Below, piece after piece: positions 41,876 to 50,837 of a stretch of DNA of 58,451 nucleotides (positions are counted from its first letter, which is position 1; every line of letters begins with the position of its first letter). The DNA is from Paenibacillus barengoltzii NBRC 101215 (GTDB lineage: Bacteria; Bacillota; Bacilli; Paenibacillales; Paenibacillaceae). The stretch spans positions 1-58,451 of the forward strand of contig NZ_BILV01000037.1 in NCBI RefSeq assembly GCF_004000745.1, read 5' to 3'. The notes under the pieces are model-generated. The model worked only from the letters and a program-made list of their open reading frames with translations, was not told the origin of the DNA and did not search any database. The position numbers were made by a program, and so were the translations under genes.

Positions 41876-43531
41876 TTATCGGTTGTTGTAACGCTCCAGC
41901 GCTGCAGTTTGGATCTCGATTGCACGGTCCAGGCGAAGCGACTTCATTTTTTCTACATAACTTTCAAATTGGTCTGCGGATTCTTCCCCTAAAATGATCT
42001 TGATCGTCATCTCATCCACCAGCGTGTTAATGTCGCTCATAATCGTAGCGTATTCCGAGCTTTCCTCCGGCGTTGGCGTAATCGGCGGCAATTGGTATTT
42101 CGCGACATCGGTGTTCTTCCAGATTTCAATCGCATCCCGCTGGGTTTGCAAGGCGAAGAATTGCTCCGCATACCGTTTGTCTTGGACAAACGGTCCGTTG
42201 TAGCTGCCGCGGGCATGTAACGAGATCGCTTGCGCAGGTGCGAGCTTCTCTGGATTATTCATGAGCAAGTCGGTGTATTTCGGATATCCATCCACCATTT
42301 CGTAGCTGACGCCTTCTTCGCCAAAGTTAAAGAACATATGGCCTTCCTCGCTGTAGCCGTAATCCAGCATCCGCACCGCCAACTCCGGATCCTTGGCCGT
42401 TGTCGTGATGGCGACGGTGCCTTCAGAGGAGTACGGTTGGTTGCGCTGTCCGAATTTAGGCTTCTCGCCTTTGCTCAGCACCGGATATGGGGCTGCCACA
42501 AGCACGGCTTTCGGATCGTTGGCTTCAATCAGCGGCTGCCATTTCCCCATCCCGCCGCCGGCGTTGCCAATCGTTGCCCCCGTGGCGCCGGAGGCCAGGT
42601 TGCTGTCGAGCGCTTTCCCATCCACCGTCGCAATATTTTTATCGAGCAATCCTTCCTTATACCAAGACTGGAACAATCTTAAATACTCTTTAAATCCGGG
42701 CTCTGCAGGGCCAAATTTGACTTTGCCGTCCTCCTGGTAAAAGCCTTGCGTTACCCCGTAGGCACCTAGAAACGCCCCGTTGTAGGATTCATTAAAGAAG
42801 CGTGGCTTGCTGACCAGCGAGAGCGGAGCGGCAGCCCCCTTCTTCTCTTTAAACGCACGAAGCGTGGTCGTCCATTCGTCAATCGTTTCCGGCACCGGCA
42901 GGCCCAGTTCATCCAGCCAATCCTTACGGATCATCGGGCCTTGGAAGACCTGCAGGTACTCATCGCCCCGAATAAACGGGAAGACGTAATAGCTGCCGCT
43001 GTCGGTTTTCACCATCTTATCGATCTCGGGATGCTCCGCTAAATACTTCTTCAGATTAGGCGCGTACTTGTCGATCAGATCATTCAGGCGCAAAATATAC
43101 CCGTCACTGATTGCTTTCTCCGGTCCGCCGGGAAAACTCATAAAGTTGTACTCGATCATATCCGGCAAATCGCCCGAGGCCAGCATGACGTTCAACGCCT
43201 CGCGGGCTTGACCTGCCGGCGGTGCGGTAAATTCGAGCGAAACCCCCGTTTTCTCTTGCCACTTCTGGAAGAACGGGACATCGTTATGGGAATTCACGAT
43301 CCCGATCAGGTTCCCGGTCAAATCCCCCCAATACGTTAGCTTCTTATCGGTTTGGATCGGATACGTTGTCGCAGTTTCGGTGACTGAATTGTTGCCGCCG
43401 GTATCTGCTCCCCCTTCATTCGATTTCGCGCTGTTCGTCTGCCCCCCGTTAGAGCATGCCAGCAGCATGGTGCCAAGCAAGCCGATTACTAGGCCAGTGG
43501 AGACCCAGCGGGCTAAGGATTTTGTCTTCAT
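41876..43531 (-). CDS. Extracellular solute-binding lipoprotein, LplA type
   Basis: A 551-residue receptor. I chose the ATG at 43529-43531, with a GGAGGGG site; a longer in-frame reading has none. Signal and lipobox read LLGTMLLAC, followed by a Ser/Asn/Gly-rich linker. The body (PDMIEYNFMSFPGGPEKA, APNLKKYLAEHPEIDKMV, PMIRKDWLDELGLPVPETID) matches family 1 receptors used with LplB/LplC permeases. It is the first gene of the transport/GH88 operon. A paralogue is encoded at 34525-36195. Confidence 0.94.
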   Translation of the reverse strand: MKTKSLARWVSTGLVIGLLGTMLLACSNGGQTNSAKSNEGGADTGGNNSVTETATTYPIQTDKKLTYWGDLTGNLIGIVNSHNDVPFFQKWQEKTGVSLEFTAPPAGQAREALNVMLASGDLPDMIEYNFMSFPGGPEKAISDGYILRLNDLIDKYAPNLKKYLAEHPEIDKMVKTDSGSYYVFPFIRGDEYLQVFQGPMIRKDWLDELGLPVPETIDEWTTTLRAFKEKKGAAAPLSLVSKPRFFNESYNGAFLGAYGVTQGFYQEDGKVKFGPAEPGFKEYLRLFQSWYKEGLLDKNIATVDGKALDSNLASGATGATIGNAGGGMGKWQPLIEANDPKAVLVAAPYPVLSKGEKPKFGQRNQPYSSEGTVAITTTAKDPELAVRMLDYGYSEEGHMFFNFGEEGVSYEMVDGYPKYTDLLMNNPEKLAPAQAISLHARGSYNGPFVQDKRYAEQFFALQTQRDAIEIWKNTDVAKYQLPPITPTPEESSEYATIMSDINTLVDEMTIKIILGEESADQFESYVEKMKSLRLDRAIEIQTAALERYNNR

Positions 43532-43677
43532 ATACCTTTCCCCTCCATGATTTGTGATGGGAGTGAACCCATCCTCAGCATACGAACGATTCGAAGAGCA
43601 GCCTATGGGCAAAACCTCCAATGGCATGTTGATTTCATTTGAGGCGGATTGATGATTTGTGCAATGAGGTTGATGAT

Positions 43678-43887
43678 CTATGTAAAAAATCCCGCCGAAC
43701 AGTAGTTCAGTGAGCTCATTCGCTTGCTTGCTCCGTTTGAATTCAGATGAGCGACAGCGCTGATTTCGATCAGCTGTTCGGGAGATACCAAGTAAGTAAT
43801 ACCTAGCAGGGTTTCCCCCACATCCGCTTTCAACAATCCAATCACCGTTTCAATATCCTCCAGCGGTCGAGTCAAATTAATCTCCAC
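43678..43887 (-). CDS. Small protein of unknown function
   Basis: A possible 69-residue protein beginning at GTG (43885-43887) with GGAGAG nine bases upstream. The sequence VEINLTRPLEDIETVIGLLK and LVSPEQLIEISAVAHL reads like real protein with a helical start. I recognise no family. It is divergent from the truncated HTH gene, with about 138 bp between them, and lies upstream of the sugar-uptake operon. It could be the remains of a longer gene. Confidence 0.45.
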   Translation of the reverse strand: MEINLTRPLEDIETVIGLLKADVGETLLGITYLVSPEQLIEISAVAHLNSNGASKRMSSLNYCSAGFFT

Positions 43888-44025
43888 CTTTGTTTTCTCT
43901 CCTTTACATCAAAATAAGGATAGGATAAACTGTGCACAAAATATGCAGTCGTACGCACTATTTTGATAGGTACTACCCGAAACTTATGGGAATGGCGGAT
44001 TATCAGCAGAACAAAGGAGAAGCCT

Positions 44026-44250
44026 ATGAAATTGGAGCGATTAATCTCCATCATTTATAAATTGCTAAATCATGATGTCTTGTCGGCAGCGGTGTTGGCG
44101 GAAGAGTTTCAGGTGTCGCCGCGGACGATCTATCGGGATATGGATGTGCTTAGCGCAGCTGGTTTTCCGGTTGTGGCATACCAAGGAACCAAAGGCGGGT
44201 ACGGTCTGATGGACGGGTACAAAATGGAGAACAGCTCCAAAAAGCACTAA
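44026..44250 (+). pseudogene. Truncated YafY-type HTH regulator (WYL domain missing)
   Basis: The ATG at 44026 has an AAAGGAGA site. The first 65 residues are a clean HTH_11 domain (KLERLISIIYKLLNHDVLSA, FQVSPRTIYRDMDVLSAAGF, GTKGGYGL), as in YafY/DeoR-like regulators. The frame then ends after NSSKKH and a strong terminator follows at once. Full-length relatives carry about 230 more residues with a WYL domain. The remnant could still bind DNA but has lost its sensor; it is most likely a deletion product. Confidence 0.7.
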
Positions 44251-44261
44251 AACTTTATGAA

Positions 44262-44297
44262 GAAGTATGACAGCCTGTTGTCATACTTCTTTTTTTA
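44262..44297 (+). terminator. Strong terminator
   Basis: Perfect stem GAAGTATGACA / TGTCATACTTC with a 6-base loop followed by eight T residues. It closes the truncated HTH gene and isolates the DinB gene. Confidence 0.95.
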
Positions 44298-44332
44298 TAA
44301 TCAGAACATCAACAACCAAAGGAGAGATTCAA

Positions 44333-44857
44333 ATGAGTAAACAAAATATTCCTTTCGACATGTACAACTACCACGCTTGGGCAAACCAAACGATCCTAGG
44401 AAGAATACGTGAACTCCCGTCTTCGTTGCTCCACCAAGAAGTAAATAGCTCCTTCCCCACTCTTGCCCATGCCTTAAGCCATATTTATGCGGTGGATCAG
44501 ATGTGGTATCTGGTTCTGACTGGGATGGACATGCCCGAAGCCTTTCAAGCCTGCCGTTCGCTAAATGAACAGGTGCTAGAATCCGTGGATGATTATGCGA
44601 ATGCCTATACCGAGTTGGCTCAGAAGTTTAACGCATGGTTCCAGACCCAACCCGATTGGGATCAATCGGTGTTGTTAAACAATCCGTTTGCCGGTCCCCG
44701 CCAAACCCGTTTATCGGAAATGATCCTTCACGTGGTGAATCATGGTTCGTATCACCGAGGGAACGTGTCCACCATGTTGCGCCAGCTCGGGCACGCCTCT
44801 ACGATGAATGACTATGCGCTGTATTGGTATCAGCAGCCTGCGGCTTCCTTGGAATAA
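44333..44857 (+). CDS. DinB-family protein
   Basis: A 174-residue four-helix-bundle protein of the DinB/YfiT metal-binding group. Family members are mostly thiol- or metal-dependent transferases or have stress-related roles. The expected metal-binding histidines are H50 (ALSHIYAVDQMWY), H137 and H141 (HVVNHGSYHRGN). The ATG at 44333 has AAAGGAGAG upstream. The next gene follows in 3 bp, so the two are co-transcribed. The exact reaction is unknown. Confidence 0.9.
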   Translation: MSKQNIPFDMYNYHAWANQTILGRIRELPSSLLHQEVNSSFPTLAHALSHIYAVDQMWYLVLTGMDMPEAFQACRSLNEQVLESVDDYANAYTELAQKFNAWFQTQPDWDQSVLLNNPFAGPRQTRLSEMILHVVNHGSYHRGNVSTMLRQLGHASTMNDYALYWYQQPAASLE

Positions 44858-44860
44858 ACG

Positions 44861-45430
44861 ATGAAGATCGAGAATCTGCTTCCCGTGAGGTCCAGAGCGG
44901 AATTGAGGGGTTGGCTTCAAGAGCATGGCCGTACTGCGAAGTGTTGTTGGGTTGTCGTACGCATGAAGCCTAGCCCCGACACGCTCTATTACTTAGATGT
45001 GGTTGAAGAAGCTTTATGCTTTGGTTGGATTGACAGCACCAAGAAGAAAATCAATGATACGGAGACCGCCCAAAGGCTGTCTCCACGTCAATCAAACAGC
45101 TCATGGACGGAGTTAAACAAAGCACGCGTTCGTCGCCTTGAGAAGTTGGGGCTTATGACCGAAGAGGGACGACAGGTTCTTCCCAATATGGCTCCCGAGG
45201 CTTTTCAAATTAATAAACAGATCGAACAACGGCTGCGAGAAGATCCGCAAGTCTACGAGAATTTCAAGAACTTCCCGGCGCTCTATCAACGAGTTCGGAT
45301 CGATACGATCCAGAGCGTCCTCCAACAGCCGGAACTTTTTCAGCGCAGGCTGGATAAATTTATCGCCTGCACGAAAGCAAATCAAATGTACGGCCAATGG
45401 CATGATGGCGGACGATTGCTGGAGGTTTAG
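44861..45430 (+). CDS. YdeI/OmdA-family protein
   Basis: A 189-residue protein of the YdeI (OmpD-associated, PF13376-type) family. The segments CCWVVVRMKPSPDTLYYLDV, EEALCFGWIDSTKKKI and RLSPRQSNSSWTELNKARV are family landmarks. The C-terminal helical region contains IDTIQSVLQQPELFQRRLDK. It follows the DinB gene by 3 bp and overlaps nothing downstream. Relatives are linked to resistance against cationic peptides in some bacteria, but no firm function can be claimed here. Confidence 0.87.
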   Translation: MKIENLLPVRSRAELRGWLQEHGRTAKCCWVVVRMKPSPDTLYYLDVVEEALCFGWIDSTKKKINDTETAQRLSPRQSNSSWTELNKARVRRLEKLGLMTEEGRQVLPNMAPEAFQINKQIEQRLREDPQVYENFKNFPALYQRVRIDTIQSVLQQPELFQRRLDKFIACTKANQMYGQWHDGGRLLEV

Positions 45431-45450
45431 ATACTTCAATCGCGCAGTAA

Positions 45451-45867
45451 TCACTCTGTGGTAACCAGAACCATCTCTTGAGCTTGGGATGTGTGATCAC
45501 TGTCTAAGGCTTGAACTACGATACGGTCGTGCATGCTACGGCTGCCAAAGTTCCACGTGAATGACCATCCATCGCTTCCATCGAGGTCATAACCGAGGAG
45601 TTGCCGTTCTCCCCACGTTTCCGTCCCTGTAGGAACAACCCAAAACAATACGGTTTCGGTATTTAAGGCTTTCACCTGAAGGGTCATCGACTTCATACCG
45701 TCGCGAACAACCCACCAGCCTTCGTTATGCGGCAAATCCACGGTAACTTCAACAATTTGAGCTCGTTTATCCTGGGCTTGAGGTTCTTGGGGTTCAGCGG
45801 AATAGCTGCATGCCGAAAATATCAAGGACATGAATAAAAAGAAGCCAACAAGATGTAATTTCCTCAT
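45451..45867 (-). CDS. Small lipoprotein of unknown function
   Basis: A 138-residue precursor. MRKLHLVGFFLFMSLIFSAC is a signal peptide with lipobox FSAC, so it should be anchored on the outer face of the membrane. The mature part is about 115 residues, rich in Trp and Thr, with alternating hydrophobics (VEVTVDLPHNEGWWVV, MTLQVKALNTETVLFWV) suggesting a single beta-sandwich. No family is recognised. It lies downstream of an AraC-family gene on the same strand, with a 32-bp gap. Confidence 0.75.
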   Translation of the reverse strand: MRKLHLVGFFLFMSLIFSACSYSAEPQEPQAQDKRAQIVEVTVDLPHNEGWWVVRDGMKSMTLQVKALNTETVLFWVVPTGTETWGERQLLGYDLDGSDGWSFTWNFGSRSMHDRIVVQALDSDHTSQAQEMVLVTTE

Positions 45868-45899
45868 CCTAACCTCCCCTACTAAAACGACTTATACTA

Positions 45900-46763
45900 T
45901 TATTGCGCATTCGAAAAATGACGAGAAGTGTTCCGGTACGTTGTCGGGGATATCCCCTTCTTGGACGTAAACTGTCTAATGAAATAGGTATCGTATTCAA
46001 ACCCCGTCGCACGTGCAATGTCGTTCAGATTCATATCGGTATGGGTTAGAAGTTCGCAGGCGACTTTCAAACGATACGAGAGCAAGTAACCCATCGCGGT
46101 TGAACCACATCTTGCTTGGAACAACTTGTTTAAGCTGACCCGGTTCAAGTGCGCAGCTTGAGTGAGATCCCCTAAGGTGATTTTGCGGGAATAGTTGGCA
46201 TGAATGAACTCTAGCACTTGATCCACCGGGGAAGGCTCCCGAATTTGATTCAACTCCTCTAACAAGCCCAGAATTTGAATCAGATACTTCTTAATCCGAC
46301 AAGCCCAGCGTTCATCGCTCTGTGCCATCACTTCCATCCCCAGGACAAAAAACCATTCAAAGATATGCGGATAAGCTTGACTCGTCATTCGGGGAATGAT
46401 CGGATACGGTTCCACGCGTTGAAAAAACGATCGCCCGGTTTGGATACTTGGTGCTGACGGAAATAGGTCCTCCGTTTCAGCCACCCTAACGCTCTTCAAA
46501 AATTCAGGGTGAAAATGAAACGATTGGGCAGCTATACCTTGCATCTTGGTAATCTTCCAATCATCGCTTTCAACCAAACAGAGAATTGCTGGAGCCGTGA
46601 TGGCAATCGGGTGATCGTTCAGGGTGGCTTGAAGGCTTCCAGAGGTAATCAAGACCAGGGAACGGCGCTCAGGATAAGGCAGCCGAGTGACCTCCTCCAT
46701 CGGAACAAACTCAATGTTAACAATGCGGTTCTTATAGCGGTCTAGCAGCGGCATGGGCTTCAC
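45900..46763 (-). CDS. AraC-family transcriptional regulator
   Basis: A 287-residue regulator with a cupin-like N-terminal sensor and two C-terminal helix-turn-helix motifs (ITLGDLTQAAHLNRVSLNKL; MNLNDIARATGFEYDTYFIR). It ends with ISPTTYRNTSRHFSNAQ, as expected for the family. It is divergent from the epoxide hydrolase gene, with about 100 bp between them, and is followed by the small lipoprotein gene. Either neighbour may be a target; the effector is unknown. Confidence 0.9.
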   Translation of the reverse strand: MKPMPLLDRYKNRIVNIEFVPMEEVTRLPYPERRSLVLITSGSLQATLNDHPIAITAPAILCLVESDDWKITKMQGIAAQSFHFHPEFLKSVRVAETEDLFPSAPSIQTGRSFFQRVEPYPIIPRMTSQAYPHIFEWFFVLGMEVMAQSDERWACRIKKYLIQILGLLEELNQIREPSPVDQVLEFIHANYSRKITLGDLTQAAHLNRVSLNKLFQARCGSTAMGYLLSYRLKVACELLTHTDMNLNDIARATGFEYDTYFIRQFTSKKGISPTTYRNTSRHFSNAQ

Positions 46764-46861
46764 CTATCAAATCGTATAGTCAGATCCTTCATTTATGTCA
46801 GTGTATCATATCTACCCGAGGGATATAATGAGCGATATAGCAAGAGAAGGAGGGAAACGCA

Positions 46862-48028
46862 ATGGCACCTATGCCGTATCGCATTCATGTTCCCGAAGAA
46901 GTTTTGGACGATCTGAACCATCGACTTCAACGTGTCCGCTGGCCCGATCAGCCCGAACATACCGATTGGGAACGAGGCACCGAACTAAAGTATTTGCAAT
47001 CCCTAGTTACTTATTGGAGAGATCAATTTGATTGGCGAACCCAAGAAGCTAGATTAAACCGCTTCTATCATTTCCGCAGCCGTATCGACGGGATCGATAT
47101 CCACTTTGTGTATGAACGCGGGAAAGGCCCTAATCCTCTGCCATTGATTCTGACTCATGGATGGCCCGACAGCTTCCTTCGTTATGAAAAAATCATCCCG
47201 CTCCTTACCGATCCGGCAAGTTACGGGGGCCGTGCGGAGGATGCTTTTGATGTGATTGTCCCATCCGTTCCCGGGTTTGGGTTCTCTAGCCGTCCTTCGC
47301 ATCCGGGCACGAACAACGCCCAGGTTGCAGAGCTTTGGGCCAAGCTGATGACGGAGGAGCTAGGTTATAAGAAATTCGCTGCCGCTGGTGGGGACATCGG
47401 CTCTGGGGTAACGCGGTATCTGGCCGCAAATCATCCAGAGCTGTTATACGGTATCCATCTCACGGACATCGGGATCATCCGGTCGCTCATGAACGCCTCA
47501 GGAGAGGAGCTCTCAGCTGAAGAACGGGAATATCAACAAGCTGCTTTGGCTTGGGTCGCTCAAGAAGGGGGCTATATGTCCATTCAATCTACTCGCCCCC
47601 AAACCTTAGCTTATGGGCTTTCCGATTCACCTGTTGGATTGGCCAGTTGGATTTTGGAGAAGCTGCGCGCCTGGAGTGATTGCAACGGGGATCTTGATCA
47701 AAAATACACCAAAGACGAGTTGCTCACCCATATTATGATTTATTGGGTAACGAACACGGCCGGCTCCTCAGCCCATATGTATTATGAAAATGCGCATACC
47801 CTTCCGCCTCTCGGATACATCGAGGTTCCAACTGCTCTCGCGTTGTTTAAAAAGGACATTTTGCCTCCGCCTAAGGCATGGGCTAAACAAAACCTAAATA
47901 TCACGCGTTGGACAACCCTCCCCCGCGGCGGTCATTTTACCGCCATGGAGGAGCCGGAGCTGATGGCCAAAGACCTTTGGGCGTTCTTCCGATCATTTCG
48001 AGCGTCCCATCAAACAGCAAAAGGCTAA
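46862..48028 (+). CDS. Epoxide hydrolase family alpha/beta hydrolase
   Basis: A 388-residue protein with the N-terminal epoxide hydrolase domain (EHN, residues 1-110) and an alpha/beta hydrolase core. The HGWPDS oxyanion motif is at 99-104, the nucleophile D178 in AAAGGDIGSGV, and the catalytic His in RGGHFTAMEEPE near the end. Such enzymes open epoxides with water, and many have unknown physiological substrates. The ATG has AAGGAGG upstream. An inverted repeat at the stop serves as a terminator. It is divergent from an AraC-type gene that may control it. Confidence 0.92.
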   Translation: MAPMPYRIHVPEEVLDDLNHRLQRVRWPDQPEHTDWERGTELKYLQSLVTYWRDQFDWRTQEARLNRFYHFRSRIDGIDIHFVYERGKGPNPLPLILTHGWPDSFLRYEKIIPLLTDPASYGGRAEDAFDVIVPSVPGFGFSSRPSHPGTNNAQVAELWAKLMTEELGYKKFAAAGGDIGSGVTRYLAANHPELLYGIHLTDIGIIRSLMNASGEELSAEEREYQQAALAWVAQEGGYMSIQSTRPQTLAYGLSDSPVGLASWILEKLRAWSDCNGDLDQKYTKDELLTHIMIYWVTNTAGSSAHMYYENAHTLPPLGYIEVPTALALFKKDILPPPKAWAKQNLNITRWTTLPRGGHFTAMEEPELMAKDLWAFFRSFRASHQTAKG

Positions 48029-48050
48029 CCGCAGAGGCGGTTAGCCTTTC
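48020..48050. terminator. Bidirectional terminator between convergent genes
   Basis: AAAGGCTAACCGC / GCGGTTAGCCTTT is a perfect 13-bp stem with a 3-base loop. It overlaps the epoxide hydrolase stop and lies just after the end of the convergent oxidoreductase gene. Flanking T-runs are short on both strands. Confidence 0.75.
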
Positions 48051-48064
48051 AACTTCCTGTAGCA

Positions 48065-49102
48065 TTATTTTTTATAATTGGATTGTAAAATATCATCCAT
48101 CAGCTTCATAACCCTGCGAACTTCAGCATTCTTCACGATGGGCTCAGCGCCTTCGCGTACAACTTCATAGAAGTTCTGATAGAACGGTACGAAATCCGCT
48201 CTAGGCTCAGGGAAATCCAATTTCTCCGTAGCTTCCTCCGAAGGAGGCGCCATCGTCTTCGTGAGTCCTACGCCCGCTTGGATTGGGGTTGGAGCTGCCA
48301 CATCCTCACGGCCGGTAGCTGCGATGATCTCGCCGGACAGATCCCAATCGTTAATCTTCGCTGTCCCTTCAAGGCCCTTCACATACCAACGCGGAAGCTT
48401 GGTATAGTTGGTGGTGCCGACTTCAACCAACGCCTTGACACCATTCTCAAAGGTAATGTAGCAGATGAATCCGTCATCAACTTCATCCCCTAAGATGTAG
48501 CTTAAATCCGAAAATACGCTTTGAACGGGACTGTCGACCAGCCACAGCAGTTGGTCCAATAGATGAACGCCCCAGTCCAGGAGCATCCCGCCGCCATGCT
48601 TCTTCAAATGACGCCAGTCGCCTGGAATACCGTTCGCCCCTTGAACGCGGGATTCAATTTGAAAAATCTCCCCAATCGTTCGGTTCTGATACAACTGGCG
48701 AATGATGAGGAAGTCCGGGTCCCACCGCCGATTTTGGTGAACCATAAAGACCTGGCCCGTCTCTTCCGCCACCGCCAAAATCTCATCCAGCTCTTCGGTA
48801 TTCATTGCTACCGGCTTTTCGCAAACGACATGCTTGCCAGCCCGCATCGAGCGGATCGCGATTTCCTTGTGCGAATCATTGGGAGTCGCGATTAAGACCG
48901 CTTCGATGTTGTTATCAGTTAATACTTCCTCCAGGCTGCCATAAATATGCAGGCCTTTGCCCTTGGAGATTTGCTGTCTTTCTCCGGAAATATCGTAGGT
49001 TCCCACGACATGAAAGCGAGAGCTTTCTGCCGGAATGAGGCTGTGGGCATGATAAGAGCCCATCCCGCCATAGCCGATGACGGCAAAATTGATCTTCGAC
49101 AT
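48065..49102 (-). CDS. Gfo/Idh/MocA-family oxidoreductase, copy 2
   Basis: A 345-residue NAD(P)-dependent sugar dehydrogenase. The Rossmann motif is FAVIGYGGMGSYHAHSL near the N-terminus, followed by VLIATPNDSHKEIAIRSM and VVCEKPVAMNTEELDEI, whose EKP contains the conserved lysine. The ATG at 49100-49102 has AAAGGAG upstream. It is the last gene of an operon with a second family member, ThuA and a TIM-barrel isomerase, which suggests stepwise oxidation of sugars or polyols through keto intermediates. The exact sugar is unknown. Confidence 0.93.
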   Translation of the reverse strand: MSKINFAVIGYGGMGSYHAHSLIPAESSRFHVVGTYDISGERQQISKGKGLHIYGSLEEVLTDNNIEAVLIATPNDSHKEIAIRSMRAGKHVVCEKPVAMNTEELDEILAVAEETGQVFMVHQNRRWDPDFLIIRQLYQNRTIGEIFQIESRVQGANGIPGDWRHLKKHGGGMLLDWGVHLLDQLLWLVDSPVQSVFSDLSYILGDEVDDGFICYITFENGVKALVEVGTTNYTKLPRWYVKGLEGTAKINDWDLSGEIIAATGREDVAAPTPIQAGVGLTKTMAPPSEEATEKLDFPEPRADFVPFYQNFYEVVREGAEPIVKNAEVRRVMKLMDDILQSNYKK

Positions 49103-49115
49103 CTTGCTTGCTCCT

Positions 49116-50084
49116 TTACGCCCACCACATGGCAGAAGGCTGCTCATGGATCATGATGGATTTCAAGTTGGTAATGGCACGCGTGAGGCCTTCATCCACT
49201 GACATAATTGGGTCTTCATGCTCGATGCTGAGCACATAATCGTAACCATATACGCGCAAAGCGGAGATGATATCCGACCATACCTTCAAGTCATGACCGC
49301 AGCCCACCGAACGGAACGTCCAAGCCCGTGTCTTCACATTGCCATAAGGCTGCATGTCCGTTAACCCGTACATGTTGATGTTATCTTGATCCAGATACGT
49401 ATCCTTCGCATGGAAGTGGTGGATGGCGCCAGCTTCGCCAAGGATCTTCACCGCAGCAACGGGATCAATCCCTTGCCACCACAAATGGCTTGGATCCAGA
49501 TTACAACCGATCGCTTTACCGGTCGCTTCACGCAATTTCAGCATGGTGTACGGCGTATGAGCCAGGAAGCCGCCATGGAGCTCGATCCCGATTTTCACGC
49601 CAGCCGCTTCCGCTTCTGCGTTGATCTCCTTCCAATAAGGAATCAGCTTCTGTTCCCATTGGTAATTGTAGTTATCGTCGTATTCGGTTGGCCAAGGCAA
49701 GACCGGCCAGTTCACTTGGGTATCCCCAGGTTTACCGCCCGATACGCCGGAGAAGCCGTTGACGACCGGAACGTTCAATAGGCTGGCCAGCTTAATCGTT
49801 TTGCGCAGCAAAGTGTCTGCTTCGGCAGCCACTTCCGGGATCGGGGAGATCGGATTGTTGTGACAGCTGAGCGCAGAGATTTCGAGGCCTTTGTCCGCTA
49901 ATTTGGCAAGATATTCTTTACGCTCATCGCTGCTTGCCAGCAATTTGTCGATATCTAAATGAGCGTTGCCAGGATAGCCGCCGGTTCCGATTTCAACCGT
50001 CTGCAATCCTTTTTTGGCTACTTCTTCAATCATTTCTTCAAAGCTTAAATGATTAAACAAAGGTGTAAATACACCGAGTTTCAT
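49116..50084 (-). CDS. Sugar phosphate isomerase/epimerase (xylose isomerase-like TIM barrel)
   Basis: A 322-residue TIM-barrel enzyme of the AP2Ec/IolE type. Landmarks are LQTVEIGTGGYPGNAHLDI, VKIGIELHGGFL, NLDPSHLWWQGID, AIHHFHAKDTYL and YVLSIEHEDP; these carry the usual Glu/Asp/His metal ligands. The ATG at 50082-50084 has GGAGTGAGAG upstream. It lies between the ThuA and oxidoreductase genes. Related enzymes isomerise or epimerise keto-sugars or keto-glycosides made by partner dehydrogenases. Confidence 0.92.
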   Translation of the reverse strand: MKLGVFTPLFNHLSFEEMIEEVAKKGLQTVEIGTGGYPGNAHLDIDKLLASSDERKEYLAKLADKGLEISALSCHNNPISPIPEVAAEADTLLRKTIKLASLLNVPVVNGFSGVSGGKPGDTQVNWPVLPWPTEYDDNYNYQWEQKLIPYWKEINAEAEAAGVKIGIELHGGFLAHTPYTMLKLREATGKAIGCNLDPSHLWWQGIDPVAAVKILGEAGAIHHFHAKDTYLDQDNINMYGLTDMQPYGNVKTRAWTFRSVGCGHDLKVWSDIISALRVYGYDYVLSIEHEDPIMSVDEGLTRAITNLKSIMIHEQPSAMWWA

Positions 50085-50108
50085 TGCTCTCACTCCTACT
50101 GGTTTACC

Positions 50109-50819
50109 TTATTTTTCGCGTGCTTCATAGTGTCCGTAGAGAGGGTACAGGTTCTGGGTTGGGGCGCACCAGCGGATCCCGTTCTTAATGACCTTCTGCA
50201 CTTTTTCGTTATAGTAGCTTGGATACGTTTCATGGCCCGGTTGGAAATAGAAGATCTTCCCGTTCCCCCGCCGGAACGTACAGCCGCTGCGGAACACTTC
50301 GCCTCCCGGGAACCAGCTGACAAAAATCAACTCATCCGGTGCCGGAATATCAAAATGCTCCCCGTACATCTCTTCCTTCTCCAATTCGATAAAATCGCCG
50401 ATGCCTTCAGCAATCGGGTGGCTCGGGTTCACGTTCCAAATGCGGCTATGTTTCCCGTCTTCACGCCATTTCAGGTCACAAGAGGTTCCCATCAGTCTTT
50501 TGAAGATTTTTGAAAAATGCCCCGAATGCAGTACAACCAGCCCCATGCCTTCCAGCACCCGTTTATGCACGCGTTCCACGATTTCATCCTGGACTTCATC
50601 ATGGGCCATATGCCCCCACCAGATCAGGACGTCCGTATCTTCTAGCACTTCTTCCGTCAGGCCGTGCTCTGGTTCGTCCAACGTTGCCGTCTTCACTTTA
50701 AATTGATCCTCACGGAGAAACTTGGCAATTTGCCCGTGAATCCCTTCCGGATATACTTCTTGAACGACTTGATTAGTCTTCTCATGCCGAAACTCGTTCC
50801 ATACGGTGACTTGAATCAT
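50109..50819 (-). CDS. ThuA domain protein (trehalose-utilisation-like)
   Basis: A 236-residue protein with the ThuA fold (class I glutamine amidotransferase-like). The segments [54 protein letters not shown] and [13 protein letters not shown] match the ThuA family. Its members act with Gfo/Idh/MocA dehydrogenases on trehalose or related disaccharides and 3-keto-glycosides. It sits between two such genes, 19 bp downstream of the first. Confidence 0.92.
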   Translation of the reverse strand: MIQVTVWNEFRHEKTNQVVQEVYPEGIHGQIAKFLREDQFKVKTATLDEPEHGLTEEVLEDTDVLIWWGHMAHDEVQDEIVERVHKRVLEGMGLVVLHSGHFSKIFKRLMGTSCDLKWREDGKHSRIWNVNPSHPIAEGIGDFIELEKEEMYGEHFDIPAPDELIFVSWFPGGEVFRSGCTFRRGNGKIFYFQPGHETYPSYYNEKVQKVIKNGIRWCAPTQNLYPLYGHYEAREK

Positions 50820-50837
50820 GGATATCGCTCCTTGATT

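Noticed and set aside
43532-43627. Longer start for the LplA-type receptor, adding 32 residues
   Set aside because: The extra residues precede the signal peptide and have no ribosome site; the ATG at 43529-43531 has GGAGGGG.
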